Program-made: the position numbers and the translations under genes
Shown here: positions 6,649-14,898 of the stretch, piece by piece
Position numbering within the stretch: position 1 is the stretch's first letter
How the letters are laid out: each line of letters opens with the position of its first letter
Notes under the pieces: model-generated
What the model was told of the DNA's origin: nothing
Seen by the model: the letters and a program-made list of their open reading frames with translations, nothing else
Databases searched by the model: none
Assembly: GCA_934635225.1 (NCBI GenBank)
Contig: CAKTYZ010000007.1
Span: 1-64,000 of the forward strand
Reading direction: 5' to 3'
DNA: 64,000 nucleotides
Source: an uncultured Kiritimatiellota bacterium
GTDB lineage: Bacteria; Verrucomicrobiota; Kiritimatiellia; RFP12; UBA1067

Positions 6649-9600
6649 TGATTGTCTCCTTGTTTTATGAGTGTCATGATAGACCGGTAAAGATCTTTTG
6701 TCCGCCGATAGGAACGTTGAACGAAAGTGCTGTGGACCCATTTTGTTTCATCGCCAGAAAGACCAACCTCGTTCGCCGCATCATGGAAAAGCGTTGCCAT
6801 GTCATAATTACCATCTTTTATTATTGACAAGTCTTCAACATCGTCCAAGCCCGGCAGTGGATTCGCACCAACGGCGAACGACTCCGAAGGGATCGCATAT
6901 GCCAGCATTTCAGCCCTATAGAGGTAATTTGAAGCAACGATGACTCCGTTGGGCGACGAATACATTTCAGGGTTGGCGAAATCAAGAAAGAATGGCTTTT
7001 GCCTCAGCTGAGGGTCTGTTAAGACCGCTGCGTTAGCCGGAGCCATGTGATAGCGGTGCTCAACATATTCATTTCCCAGCCACGATCCCGCTACCGTGTC
7101 ATAGAAAGAGTTGAATTCCCATCCGCCCTCGTATTCGTGAAGCATCATTGGCCACAATCCTTTTCGCGTTTCCTGATTGTACCAGACGTAATTACGTACT
7201 GCGATGGTATGCCAATCACCGTCACCATTGTTGACCACCTCTTCTTCTGTAGAATAAAAATTTACTATGTCCAAAACATCGGAGAACCGGTTTTTCCAAG
7301 TCAAGAGTCTGCGACCGTCGCCTTCCGGGAATCGCTCGTACCAGTGCGTTGCGCGAACCTTGTCAACATAGTTCGTCCATGAACGAGGAGTCATGTTGTC
7401 GTGAGATTCTACCGTTATCCCGTCAATAGAGTCAAATGCTTCAATCGCTATGGCGGCATTAAGCATAAAGTATTTCTCATACTGCAAGCCATAATCCTGT
7501 GTCGCGGCCGACACAAGCATGTTTCCAAGCGAATGCGCTACAAACCATTTCGGCCCTTGAACGGTCGCCATTGCATTCGACAAGGCCGGAGCTGTCTGAA
7601 ACGCATTCTGAACATTCCCGTAGTAATTTGGCGTAAGCGTCCCCGCCACCTGGCCTTCGTTGCCACGCCATTGAACGGCTATAAACCCTCTGTCAAGACC
7701 AGACCACCATAATTTCTTAAACACGTTCTGCGCCCAAAGTTGCGTCTCCTCGCCCTCGGCCATATTGTATCCATGTACGAATACAACATTCCCAACCTTA
7801 TGCTCGGTAGTTGGCCAGTCATCCGTGGCGAGACGGGTCGGCAACCCGCTGGAACCGCCCGCAACACTTCGCAGGTTCTCCCATCCAATCATCTCTGAAA
7901 CCTCTCCGACATGAAGTTTGATTGATGACGAAAATAGCAGAGCGTTGTCAGATTTTGAATATACGTTTAGATAGAGGCTGTTGTATCTGGCGATCTCCGG
8001 GAATTCCATGAACAACGTGCTGCGGCCAGGGTGTGTGAGCGAAACAAATGCTGGCGGCAAGTTCGTACCGTTGCCCAGCTCGAACACCGGAGCCTCTCGA
8101 AGGCTGTTGCCGTAAATGTCGTTGTCGTTTCCTATCGGAGCATCGCCAATTTGGGTGCGTGCTATGCTTGCAAACGCAAGTTTCGCCTTGTGCAGTGCAG
8201 ACGAATGCGCTTCAAGGCGATAATAAACGGCACTTGAACTCCAATGGGAGGCAAACTGCGCTACATCAACCGAGATCGGCAAGAAGTTAATCAGATCGTT
8301 ACGACCATTTACGATGTTGTCTGAAGAATTAACTCTGTTGATGAGATGGGATTCAAAGGCATCGTCGCCTTTCCACTTGTCATCGTTTTGCCAGAAATAT
8401 GCATAACGACCGTCCATGTGTCGTGCTATGTCGATGGCTCCGAGAACGCCGTCCCTGTCATAGTCAACAAGCAGCACGGGATTAACTGAAGAGAACTTTT
8501 GACAAGCCTGATCCTGCACGAACTTTCCGTCTATCACGTTCCAATAGCGGAAGACGAGGCTGACCGTACCGGTGCTGGACGATGTTATGTAAATTGGCAA
8601 ATCGGAAGACTCGCCGTAGGAAGCACGTCTCATCAGGGCCTTCCAGTAGGCCATCGAGAGGTCTTTGACGGTCGCCGTATCAGTATCGAGAAGCTTGCGG
8701 TATTCACAAGTCCTGTTGTCGTAGTACCAGAACGTGAACTGCCCGGTCGCGTTTGCGAGCTCCAGGTGGACCTTGCCATCCGGAAGCTTTACATTGGTGA
8801 CAAGCCGCACCGATGGAGCGTCCCATACGTTTGTGCAAACTGTCATGGGATAGCCGAAGGTGCTGTTGAGCGCGTTGTAGTCTGCGAGATCGACGCCGTA
8901 GTCGCCCTTTATCGCCACGCCAAGGACCGTCTTGTTGTGCTGCTGGTAGATTTCTCCGTTGCGGGAGAAGGCAAGCGTCGCGTCGCCGACGGCGGAACTC
9001 GGATAGACGCCCGCGAGGTTGACCTCGCACGAGGTCTCCGTCCTGCTGAAGTCCATTCCGTTCGAGTCGAGGAGCCGCAGCCGGTATGACTTGTACGCCA
9101 CACCCACGTAGTTCGTCCAATGGTCGGGGCACGGGCAGCAGTTCCGATGCTCAGTCGGCACGTCGAGGTGGATCTGCTCGTAGAACGGCGGCTCGCGGAT
9201 GTAAAGGACGCCGCCGAGATGCTGGACGTTCTGCACGGCGTTCGTGTAGTCGTCTTCGTGGAGGCCGGCGCAGTCCTCGTAGGACATTGAATGTTCGGGG
9301 CACTCTTCGTCCAAATCCTCCTCGCCCGGCAAGGGATCGCCGGAGCCGCTTCCGCAATCGCAGCCACAGCCGCACCATCCGTCGCACGTCCCCCAGTAGC
9401 AACACCAATGCTCGTCATGGTCGTCGTCGGTCTCGTCGGAATCGTCGCCGTCGCCATTTGAATACCACGGCGGGTCTTCGGGCGGGTCTGGGTCTTCCGG
9501 ATCGGGATCGGGCGGTTGCGGGCAGAAGCGGACGGTCTGGTTGTAGGTTGTCTGTCCGAAAAGGTACTGCGGATGCGAAAGCGTGTAGGTAATTCCGCTG

Positions 9601-11426
9601 GTGCTTCTCGCGGAGAAGTTCCCGGTGATCGTCGCCGCCCTTGGCGGACTATTCTTGACCTTGACGTTGTTGTTGCCCTGCCATGTGCAGGTCAAGAGGT
9701 TGGCGTCGCGGCTCATCGGAAGATAGACGCCTTTCCGCCGGGCATTGAAGTCGTGGATGCAGGGCGTCGTCGCCACCGTGTTGGGGAAGTTGATGTGGCC
9801 GAAGGTGCTGTAGGTCGGCAACACGCCGAAAGCGAAGTCCGCAGAGTTAAGCGAGACTTGCAGAAGCTCGTCCCCTCGCACATAGACGGGATACGTCTCG
9901 CCCTTGACGAGCTGGACGAGGAGCGGCGGCATGGGATTCGGCGGGGCCGAGCGCATCTGCGGGGGCGCGACAAGCGGAACGACCTGATTGCCGACAATCA
10001 AGTCGCCCGTGCCGGAGCCGGACACGGACACTTCCAGCACAGCCATGCTGTCGGATGACTGCGGATAGGCAAAGACGCCATTCGTCGTGCCGGAATAGAA
10101 CACGTGCTCGAGGACGGTGTTCGTCGAGCCTTCAGGATAGGAGAACGGGTTAACATCTCCTATCTTGACCGCTATGCCGTCGCAGTAGGTGTCGCTTACG
10201 GAGTGTGGATTCAGCGGGTTGGTACCATACGTAAACACTTCCTCATAGTCCGAAAGACCATCATAGTCCGAATCGGCATTGTTGGGGTCGGTATTGTAAA
10301 AGAACAGTTCATCGATTGTTTGAATTCCGTCATTGTCAGGGTCGTTCTCATAGGCATCGGAGGGTGAAAGCGGATAGAACGTGAGGGAAGTCGTATTTGT
10401 CGGGAGTGAGTTTGTAGTCCAAGCGTTTCCGTGGAACGAAGCCCCCAAGACAACATTCGTGATTTCTTCGACATCGAGGCGGGAGAGGTCGTAGCGGTAG
10501 GTGAAGCGGCCAGACGGACAGACTTCCATCTGGACGCTGACGGGGGTGTTCGTGAGACGGTCGAGAAGCACATTCTGCCACGTGAGCTGGAGCGTGTTCG
10601 AGGGCGTGACGAAGTGCCAGAACTGGCTGGGCGCGAGGTCTTCCGGCGCGGCATTCTCGTTACCGGTGACGAGCGGCCAGTTGGCCTCGGGCACGATGCC
10701 GAGCGAGGCGACAAAGGGCGCGAACCAGCAGTTCGTCGCAATGTGTCCTTCGGCGTCCCGGACGAGCGGATCGACCTTGCCGAAGGAGAACACGCGCAGC
10801 CTGTCAACCTCATTCGTGCCAAGCCGGAACGCCCAATCCTCGAAGGCAAGGTAGATCCAGTCCGTCGCCGCGCCGAAAGCCCGCCAGTCCGCGCACACGT
10901 TCGCTCCGGCGGGGGCTGCGAAGGTGAACGCCTCGTCCGTCCCGACGCGCGTCAGGACGAAACCACGGCGGAAATCGTCGCCGTCCAGCGTGCGCGTGGT
11001 GTTCGTTGAGGTGATGGGCGTGAAGTCCGTCCACTGGTCGGTGACGGGCGCAGGATCGCCGAGCAGTCCACCCTGCGGCAGCTGGATCCCGCCCTGAAAG
11101 CCCTGCTGCTGGCTGTTCGTGACCGCTCCGGGGGAATCAAGCGGCTGGAGTCCGCCGCCGGGGCCGATCACCATCTGAATGTTGTTCGTGCCGCCGCCGC
11201 CACCGTCGTTGCCGCCGCCGTCGCCCGGCTTGGTGCTGGCGATCACCCACAATGCGATGAACAGCGAGCCGAAGATGACGCGTCCGGACTTCGTCTGCTT
11301 CTTGAAGAACATAGCGAAGTCGCGCAGCGGACGGACGTTCTTCTCGCGGCAGACGAGAACCAGCCACGCGCAGAAGAACATCCACGCGAGAAACAGCAAC
11401 GCCCCTGTCCATATCTTCATCAGCAT
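6645..11426 (-). CDS. Giant membrane-anchored protein with C-terminal alpha/beta hydrolase domain
   Basis: Protein of 1593 residues; ATG 11426 follows GAGGTGA. Two hydrophobic helices (about 5-26 and 50-64) anchor it, then a glycine-rich stretch. Residues about 358-408 hold calcium-binding thrombospondin-type-3-like repeats (DPDNDGIQT, DSDYDGLSDYEE). A proline/aspartate-rich linker leads to a dense cysteine cluster near 669-690 (CCYWGTCDGWCGCGCDCG). The C-terminal third has VVFVHGYN (near 1210) and VAHSLGN with Ser near 1299, the oxyanion and nucleophile-elbow motifs of alpha/beta hydrolases such as lipases or DUF900-type esterases. DRDGV near 990 may be another calcium loop. This looks like an exported, calcium-stabilised hydrolase, possibly a toxin-like effector. 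It is followed at once by a lipoprotein gene. Confidence 0.65.
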   Translation of the reverse strand: MLMKIWTGALLFLAWMFFCAWLVLVCREKNVRPLRDFAMFFKKQTKSGRVIFGSLFIALWVIASTKPGDGGGNDGGGGGTNNIQMVIGPGGGLQPLDSPGAVTNSQQQGFQGGIQLPQGGLLGDPAPVTDQWTDFTPITSTNTTRTLDGDDFRRGFVLTRVGTDEAFTFAAPAGANVCADWRAFGAATDWIYLAFEDWAFRLGTNEVDRLRVFSFGKVDPLVRDAEGHIATNCWFAPFVASLGIVPEANWPLVTGNENAAPEDLAPSQFWHFVTPSNTLQLTWQNVLLDRLTNTPVSVQMEVCPSGRFTYRYDLSRLDVEEITNVVLGASFHGNAWTTNSLPTNTTSLTFYPLSPSDAYENDPDNDGIQTIDELFFYNTDPNNADSDYDGLSDYEEVFTYGTNPLNPHSVSDTYCDGIAVKIGDVNPFSYPEGSTNTVLEHVFYSGTTNGVFAYPQSSDSMAVLEVSVSGSGTGDLIVGNQVVPLVAPPQMRSAPPNPMPPLLVQLVKGETYPVYVRGDELLQVSLNSADFAFGVLPTYSTFGHINFPNTVATTPCIHDFNARRKGVYLPMSRDANLLTCTWQGNNNVKVKNSPPRAATITGNFSARSTSGITYTLSHPQYLFGQTTYNQTVRFCPQPPDPDPEDPDPPEDPPWYSNGDGDDSDETDDDHDEHWCCYWGTCDGWCGCGCDCGSGSGDPLPGEEDLDEECPEHSMSYEDCAGLHEDDYTNAVQNVQHLGGVLYIREPPFYEQIHLDVPTEHRNCCPCPDHWTNYVGVAYKSYRLRLLDSNGMDFSRTETSCEVNLAGVYPSSAVGDATLAFSRNGEIYQQHNKTVLGVAIKGDYGVDLADYNALNSTFGYPMTVCTNVWDAPSVRLVTNVKLPDGKVHLELANATGQFTFWYYDNRTCEYRKLLDTDTATVKDLSMAYWKALMRRASYGESSDLPIYITSSSTGTVSLVFRYWNVIDGKFVQDQACQKFSSVNPVLLVDYDRDGVLGAIDIARHMDGRYAYFWQNDDKWKGDDAFESHLINRVNSSDNIVNGRNDLINFLPISVDVAQFASHWSSSAVYYRLEAHSSALHKAKLAFASIARTQIGDAPIGNDNDIYGNSLREAPVFELGNGTNLPPAFVSLTHPGRSTLFMEFPEIARYNSLYLNVYSKSDNALLFSSSIKLHVGEVSEMIGWENLRSVAGGSSGLPTRLATDDWPTTEHKVGNVVFVHGYNMAEGEETQLWAQNVFKKLWWSGLDRGFIAVQWRGNEGQVAGTLTPNYYGNVQNAFQTAPALSNAMATVQGPKWFVAHSLGNMLVSAATQDYGLQYEKYFMLNAAIAIEAFDSIDGITVESHDNMTPRSWTNYVDKVRATHWYERFPEGDGRRLLTWKNRFSDVLDIVNFYSTEEEVVNNGDGDWHTIAVRNYVWYNQETRKGLWPMMLHEYEGGWEFNSFYDTVAGSWLGNEYVEHRYHMAPANAAVLTDPQLRQKPFFLDFANPEMYSSPNGVIVASNYLYRAEMLAYAIPSESFAVGANPLPGLDDVEDLSIIKDGNYDMATLFHDAANEVGLSGDETKWVHSTFVQRSYRRTKDLYRSIMTLIKQGDNQ

Positions 11427-11713
11427 GGCGTCACCTCGACCTTATGGCAAGTCCGCGATGCGATGCATCGTGCTCGATCCAATCCGCCGGAAGTCCCGCG
11501 CCGCGACGGGTCACGCACATCAGATTCCATTCCCGCCGCCACATCCACGCCGGAGGGCGACACTGGCATCTGGTTTGCCGTGAACTCGACCGCCCGAAGC
11601 GCAAACGCCCCAGCTGGCGTAGCGGGCGACACGCCCGTCTTGTCACGCAGGTCAGCGCGGGGCTTGTCGCGGTCTATCAGCAGTTTCCAGGGCATCTTGC
11701 GGCACATCGCCAT
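11420..11713 (-). pseudogene. Truncated XRE-type (HTH_26-like) regulator joined to unrelated sequence
   Basis: The frame of 97 residues starts KMPWKLLIDRDKPRADLRDK, followed by TGVSPAT. This is the start of the compact Cro/CI-like HTH_26 family (WKLLIDK, DLRxxxGISxxT), whose members have about 70 residues. After the recognition-helix start the sequence departs from the family into a low-complexity reading that ends inside the start of the hydrolase gene (7-base overlap). I read this as a regulator cut at about residue 35 by a rearrangement. An active short fusion protein cannot be excluded. Confidence 0.35.
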
Positions 11714-11768
11714 AATCGGTTAAGAGGCCTTTCCTTAAAGGAGAGATTTTCTTAGTACCGTTTGAAGA

Positions 11769-11845
<77 letters not shown>

Positions 11846-11861
11846 TTGTCGTAGTGCGTAT

Positions 11862-11870
11862 AGTATATCA
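11862..11870 (-). promoter_or_regulatory. Extended -10 promoter of tRNA-Pro
   Basis: The minus strand reads TGATATACT, a TGn plus TATACT extended -10 box, 17 bases before the mature 5' end of tRNA-Pro. No clear -35 box is seen. It stands back to back with the argB promoter. Confidence 0.6.
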
Positions 11871-11901
11871 TACTTTCGCATTCCGTTGGGGGACGATTTT
11901 T

Positions 11902-11910
11902 GATATACTA
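11902..11910 (+). promoter_or_regulatory. Extended -10 promoter of argBD
   Basis: TGATATACT (TGn plus TATACT) ends 7 bases before the argB ATG at 11918. Transcription would start at or next to the initiator codon, so the mRNA should be leaderless; no Shine-Dalgarno sequence is present. Confidence 0.6.
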
Positions 11911-11917
11911 CACCAAA

Positions 11918-12778
11918 ATGGATAGAATAGACACAGCGCAGGCCAAAGCGGCCGTTCTGACTGAGGCCCTGCCGTACATTCAGGATTTTCAGGGTTCCGT
12001 CGTCCTCATCAAGCTCGGCGGATCCGTGATGGAGATTGAGGCGAACTTCGACTCGATCATGGATGACGTCGCGTTTTTGAATGCGGTCGGCATCAAGGTC
12101 GTCATCGTGCATGGCGGCGGCAAGGCGATTTCAAAGGCGATCAAGGCTTCGGGGCATGAGCCGAAGTTTGTGGATGGACTTCGCGTGACGGATGAGGAAA
12201 CGATGGAAATCGTCCGAAAAACCCTCAATAACGTCGTCAATCCTGACCTTGTCACGCGCCTCGGCAAGCGAGGGGCGAATGCGAAGCCTTTGCACGGGAA
12301 CTGGCTTTTCGGGGCCAAGAAGGTCGCGTCGCCGGATTGCGGCTACGTTGGCGAGGTCGTCGAGGTGACGACGCGAGCCGTCGTCGAGATGCTTGATGCG
12401 CATATCATTCCCGTCGTGACGCCGCTTGGCACGGGGGTGGACGATGGTCACCTCTACAACGTCAATGCGGACTATGCCGCCGCCGCGCTGGCGAAAGCGC
12501 TGAAGGTCCGCAAGTTTGTCCTCGTGTCCGATGTCCCTGGGCTCCTCCGGGATCCTGAGGACCCCTCGACCCTTTTTTCTACCTTGCATCTTGCCGATAC
12601 AGGCAAGCTCAAGGCGTCAGGAGTCATCTCGGGAGGGATGCTTCCGAAAATCGAGAGCTGCGAAGATGCGATTCGCGAAGGCGTGAAGAAGGTCCACCTC
12701 GTCGACGGTCGCATGGCGCACTCTCTTCTGTTGGAAATATTCACGCGTGAAGGCGTGGGAACGGAGATAACCGAATGA
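11918..12778 (+). CDS. argB: Acetylglutamate kinase
   Basis: Protein of 286 residues that phosphorylates N-acetyl-L-glutamate, the second step of arginine synthesis, in the cytoplasm. The amino acid kinase fold is clear: VVLIKLGGSVME, VVIVHGGGKAIS, an arginine-bearing FVDGLRVTD loop, NVNADYAAAALAKAL and SGVISGGMLPKI. Its length is normal for ArgB. I choose ATG 11918 because the in-frame TTG at 11900 lies within the promoter -10 region. It overlaps argD as ATGA (12775), so both enzymes are made together. The close promoter implies a leaderless transcript. No separate arginine operator is visible. Confidence 0.95.
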   Translation: MDRIDTAQAKAAVLTEALPYIQDFQGSVVLIKLGGSVMEIEANFDSIMDDVAFLNAVGIKVVIVHGGGKAISKAIKASGHEPKFVDGLRVTDEETMEIVRKTLNNVVNPDLVTRLGKRGANAKPLHGNWLFGAKKVASPDCGYVGEVVEVTTRAVVEMLDAHIIPVVTPLGTGVDDGHLYNVNADYAAAALAKALKVRKFVLVSDVPGLLRDPEDPSTLFSTLHLADTGKLKASGVISGGMLPKIESCEDAIREGVKKVHLVDGRMAHSLLLEIFTREGVGTEITE

Positions 12779-13977
12779 GCAACGAAAAGTCCAAGGAAAT
12801 TCTCGATCTTTACAAGGCGAAGGTCATGCCGACCTACACGCCCTCGGTGGTGATAGCCTCCGGCAAGGGCATTACCGTACGTGATGCGGATGGCCGGAGC
12901 TACTACGATTTCACGAGCGGCATCGCCGTGCAGGCCGTGGGCTACGGCAACAAGAAGGTGACGGAGGCAATCCAGAGCCAGGCCGCCGCGCTCACCCATT
13001 GTTCAAACCTTTTCGTGAATGCGCCCGAAACGCTGCTTGCCGCGAAGCTCGTCGATCTCTCGGGCCTGGGCGGCAAGGTCTTCTTCTGCAATTCGGGAGC
13101 CGAGGCGAACGAGGCGGCCCTGAAGCTTGCCCGCAAGTGGGGGCATGCGAATGGCGGTCGCTATGAAGTCATCACGTTCCGTCAGGGTTTCCACGGCCGT
13201 ACGCTTGCGACGGTTGCCGCGACGGCTCAGGCTTGGTGCCAGGAGGGATACGATCCTTTGCCCGTTGGCTTCGCCTACGCGAACTACAACGACTTGGAAA
13301 GCGTCAAGGCCGCCGTCAACGAGAAGACGGTCGCGGTCATGCTGGAGGCCGTACAGGGCGAGGGCGGCGTTCTCTCCGCGACGGAGGAATTCATGACGGG
13401 ACTTCGTGCGCTTTGCGACGAGAAGAACCTCCTGCTGATCGTGGATGAGGTCCAGACGGGCATGGGGCGTACGGGCCAATGGTTCGCGTGGCAGGGCTAT
13501 GGCATTCAACCAGACCTCTTCACGTGCGCGAAAGCGCTCGGCGGCGGGCTGCCGATGGGCGCGCTCGTCTCGAACGCAAAGTTGGCAGATGTCTTTACGC
13601 CGTCGTCGCACGCCTCGACTTTCGGCGGCAACCCGGTTGCGGCGGCCGCCGCGAACGCGGTCATCTCCGTCATCGAGGAGGAGGGCCTTCTGGAGAACGT
13701 GACAAGGGTGGGCGCGCTTCTCCGCGAGGCCCTGCAGAGCTTCGTCGACAAGTACGACAAGCTTCTGGAAGTTCGGGGCAAGGGCCTCTTGCTGGGGCTT
13801 GTCGTCGATGGCGACGCGAAGGATGTCGTTGACGCGTTGGCAGGGCAGGGGCTTCTCGTGCTCACGGCCGGCAAGAATGTCGTCCGCTTCCTGCCGCCGC
13901 TCTGTCTTGGCGAAGACGATCTCGAGGATGCGGTTGACATGATGTCCGACGCGCTCGACGGACTCTACGGCGCATGA
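12775..13977 (+). CDS. argD: Acetylornithine aminotransferase
   Basis: Protein of 400 residues of the class III PLP-dependent aminotransferases, converting N-acetylglutamate semialdehyde to acetylornithine. Family motifs are present in order: YYDFTSGIAVQAVGYG, FFCNSGAEANEAALKLARKW, FRQGFHGRT, LLLIVDEVQTGMGRTG (PLP aspartate) and the lysine-bearing AKALGGGLPMGA, followed by HASTFGGNPVA. The start overlaps the argB stop in ATGA form. Close relatives act on succinylornithine or GABA, but the coupling to argB makes ArgD the right call. The other arginine genes are not in the window. Confidence 0.94.
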   Translation: MSNEKSKEILDLYKAKVMPTYTPSVVIASGKGITVRDADGRSYYDFTSGIAVQAVGYGNKKVTEAIQSQAAALTHCSNLFVNAPETLLAAKLVDLSGLGGKVFFCNSGAEANEAALKLARKWGHANGGRYEVITFRQGFHGRTLATVAATAQAWCQEGYDPLPVGFAYANYNDLESVKAAVNEKTVAVMLEAVQGEGGVLSATEEFMTGLRALCDEKNLLLIVDEVQTGMGRTGQWFAWQGYGIQPDLFTCAKALGGGLPMGALVSNAKLADVFTPSSHASTFGGNPVAAAAANAVISVIEEEGLLENVTRVGALLREALQSFVDKYDKLLEVRGKGLLLGLVVDGDAKDVVDALAGQGLLVLTAGKNVVRFLPPLCLGEDDLEDAVDMMSDALDGLYGA

Positions 13978-14010
13978 GTGACGCGGGGACTTCCGCATGT
14001 GACGCTAATT

Positions 14011-14019
14011 TGCTATAAT
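14011..14019 (+). promoter_or_regulatory. Extended -10 promoter of the pilin cluster
   Basis: TGCTATAAT lies 34 bases after argD and ends 7 bases before ATG 14027. This is another extended -10 box with a leaderless or near-leaderless arrangement. A weak TTCCGC stands at the -35 distance. Confidence 0.55.
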
Positions 14020-14026
14020 AGCGTTC

Positions 14027-14170
14027 ATGCGGAAGGGTCAGTCTCTGCTGGAGTATGTTCTCGTGCTCGCGTCTCTTGTCGTCGTGGTGTCCATTCTCGG
14101 ATTCCTCGTCGCGGGGGCGCGTAGCTACGGCGTCCGCACGGAAAGTCTTGTTTCAAGCGAATATCCCTAA
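14027..14170 (+). CDS. Short Flp/TadE-like pilin-type protein
   Basis: A gene of only 47 residues, beginning MRKGQSLLEYVLVLASLVVV and continuing through a hydrophobic helix to residue about 30. The G-Q-x-x-x-E pattern (glycine before the cut, glutamate at +5) is the class III prepilin signal cleaved by a TadV/PilD-like peptidase, as in Flp pilins. The mature protein would be about 43 residues, mostly one helix, so it could be a minor pilin. Its promoter is directly upstream. The next gene begins 16 bases later behind a strong ribosome site. Confidence 0.6.
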   Translation: MRKGQSLLEYVLVLASLVVVVSILGFLVAGARSYGVRTESLVSSEYP

Positions 14171-14186
14171 TGAAGGAGGTCCGAAC

Positions 14187-14405
14187 ATGATGAAAACGTT
14201 GAGAAAAGGTCAGACGATGGTCGAATACATCATCATCGTCGTGTTGATCGCCGTCTCCCTGATCGCTGTCTTCACATTCTTGAGCCGCGCGATTGGCAAG
14301 AAGGCGGCGGGCGCGACGGAAGCGCTGTCTTCGGAAGAGGGCGGCAAGGCGAAGTCGGCGGCGGAGTCGATCAGCACGGATTCGATCCGGTCTCTCGGGG
14401 AGTGA
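14187..14405 (+). CDS. Flp-type major pilin candidate
   Basis: Protein of 72 residues; ATG 14187 (or ATG 14190) follows a strong AAGGAGGT. The sequence KGQTMVEYIIIVVLIAVSLI has the G-Q/x-x-x-E prepilin signature and a long hydrophobic helix, then an alanine- and serine-rich tail rich in charged residues. Small size and strong ribosome site suggest the most abundant subunit of a Tad (tight adherence) pilus, assembled on the inner membrane and extruded. Neither the TadA ATPase nor TadB/C platform genes are in the window, so the machinery must be elsewhere. Confidence 0.65.
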   Translation: MMKTLRKGQTMVEYIIIVVLIAVSLIAVFTFLSRAIGKKAAGATEALSSEEGGKAKSAAESISTDSIRSLGE

Positions 14406-14409
14406 TCCC

Positions 14410-14898
14410 GTGCGGCGCATGCGCCGAGGACAGGCGATGACGGAGACGGTCTTGGCCGTCTTGGTCATCTCTTTTGCTTTTCTGACGCTCTTCAAGCTTT
14501 CCTCCCTGTTGACGGGAAAGATCCTGCTGGAGCATGCGGCCATGCGCACAGCCCGGGCCCGTGCCGTCGGTTTTAACGACTATATGTGCCGCAAGGCCGC
14601 GCGCGTCGCCGTCATCCCCATTGCCGGGCGGCGCACCTGGCCGGAGGAGACGGCGTTTGACGATGCCATGGAACGCGGGCGGATTCCCGAATACCTTGCG
14701 TCCGAACATGAGGCCGAGGCGCGCGGCATCTTGGACTACGCGAATTGGGGACGGCTCAAGGTAGAGCCCGGCGATGGGACCAAATCGACCGTTTCGCTGG
14801 ACTTCGACCTCTTTGACGGCGCGATGAGGTTTGGCCTTTCGGGCGAGGCAGGCGTCGAGGCGAACCAGACCCTTTACCTGAACGATGCAGGGCGATGA
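14410..14898 (+). CDS. TadE-like pseudopilin
   Basis: Protein of 162 residues from GTG 14410, which has GGGGAG at the end of the previous gene; ATG 14419 is the alternative. RRGQAMTETVLAVLVISFAF is a prepilin-like start (Q-A-M-x-E) with a single membrane helix (about 12-35), followed by a periplasmic part with few features. The pattern matches TadE/TadF-like minor pilins that initiate or cap Tad pili. It overlaps the next gene as ATGA at 14895, so the cluster is a tight operon. Earlier in-frame codons lie inside the preceding pilin gene and are arginine-rich antisense-like sequence. Confidence 0.6.
   Translation: MRRMRRGQAMTETVLAVLVISFAFLTLFKLSSLLTGKILLEHAAMRTARARAVGFNDYMCRKAARVAVIPIAGRRTWPEETAFDDAMERGRIPEYLASEHEAEARGILDYANWGRLKVEPGDGTKSTVSLDFDLFDGAMRFGLSGEAGVEANQTLYLNDAGR

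Noticed and set aside
7679..11583. Many open frames on the plus strand opposite the giant hydrolase gene, up to 196 residues
   Set aside because: They are antisense shadows of a long GC-rich gene, arginine-rich and without ribosome sites or family motifs.
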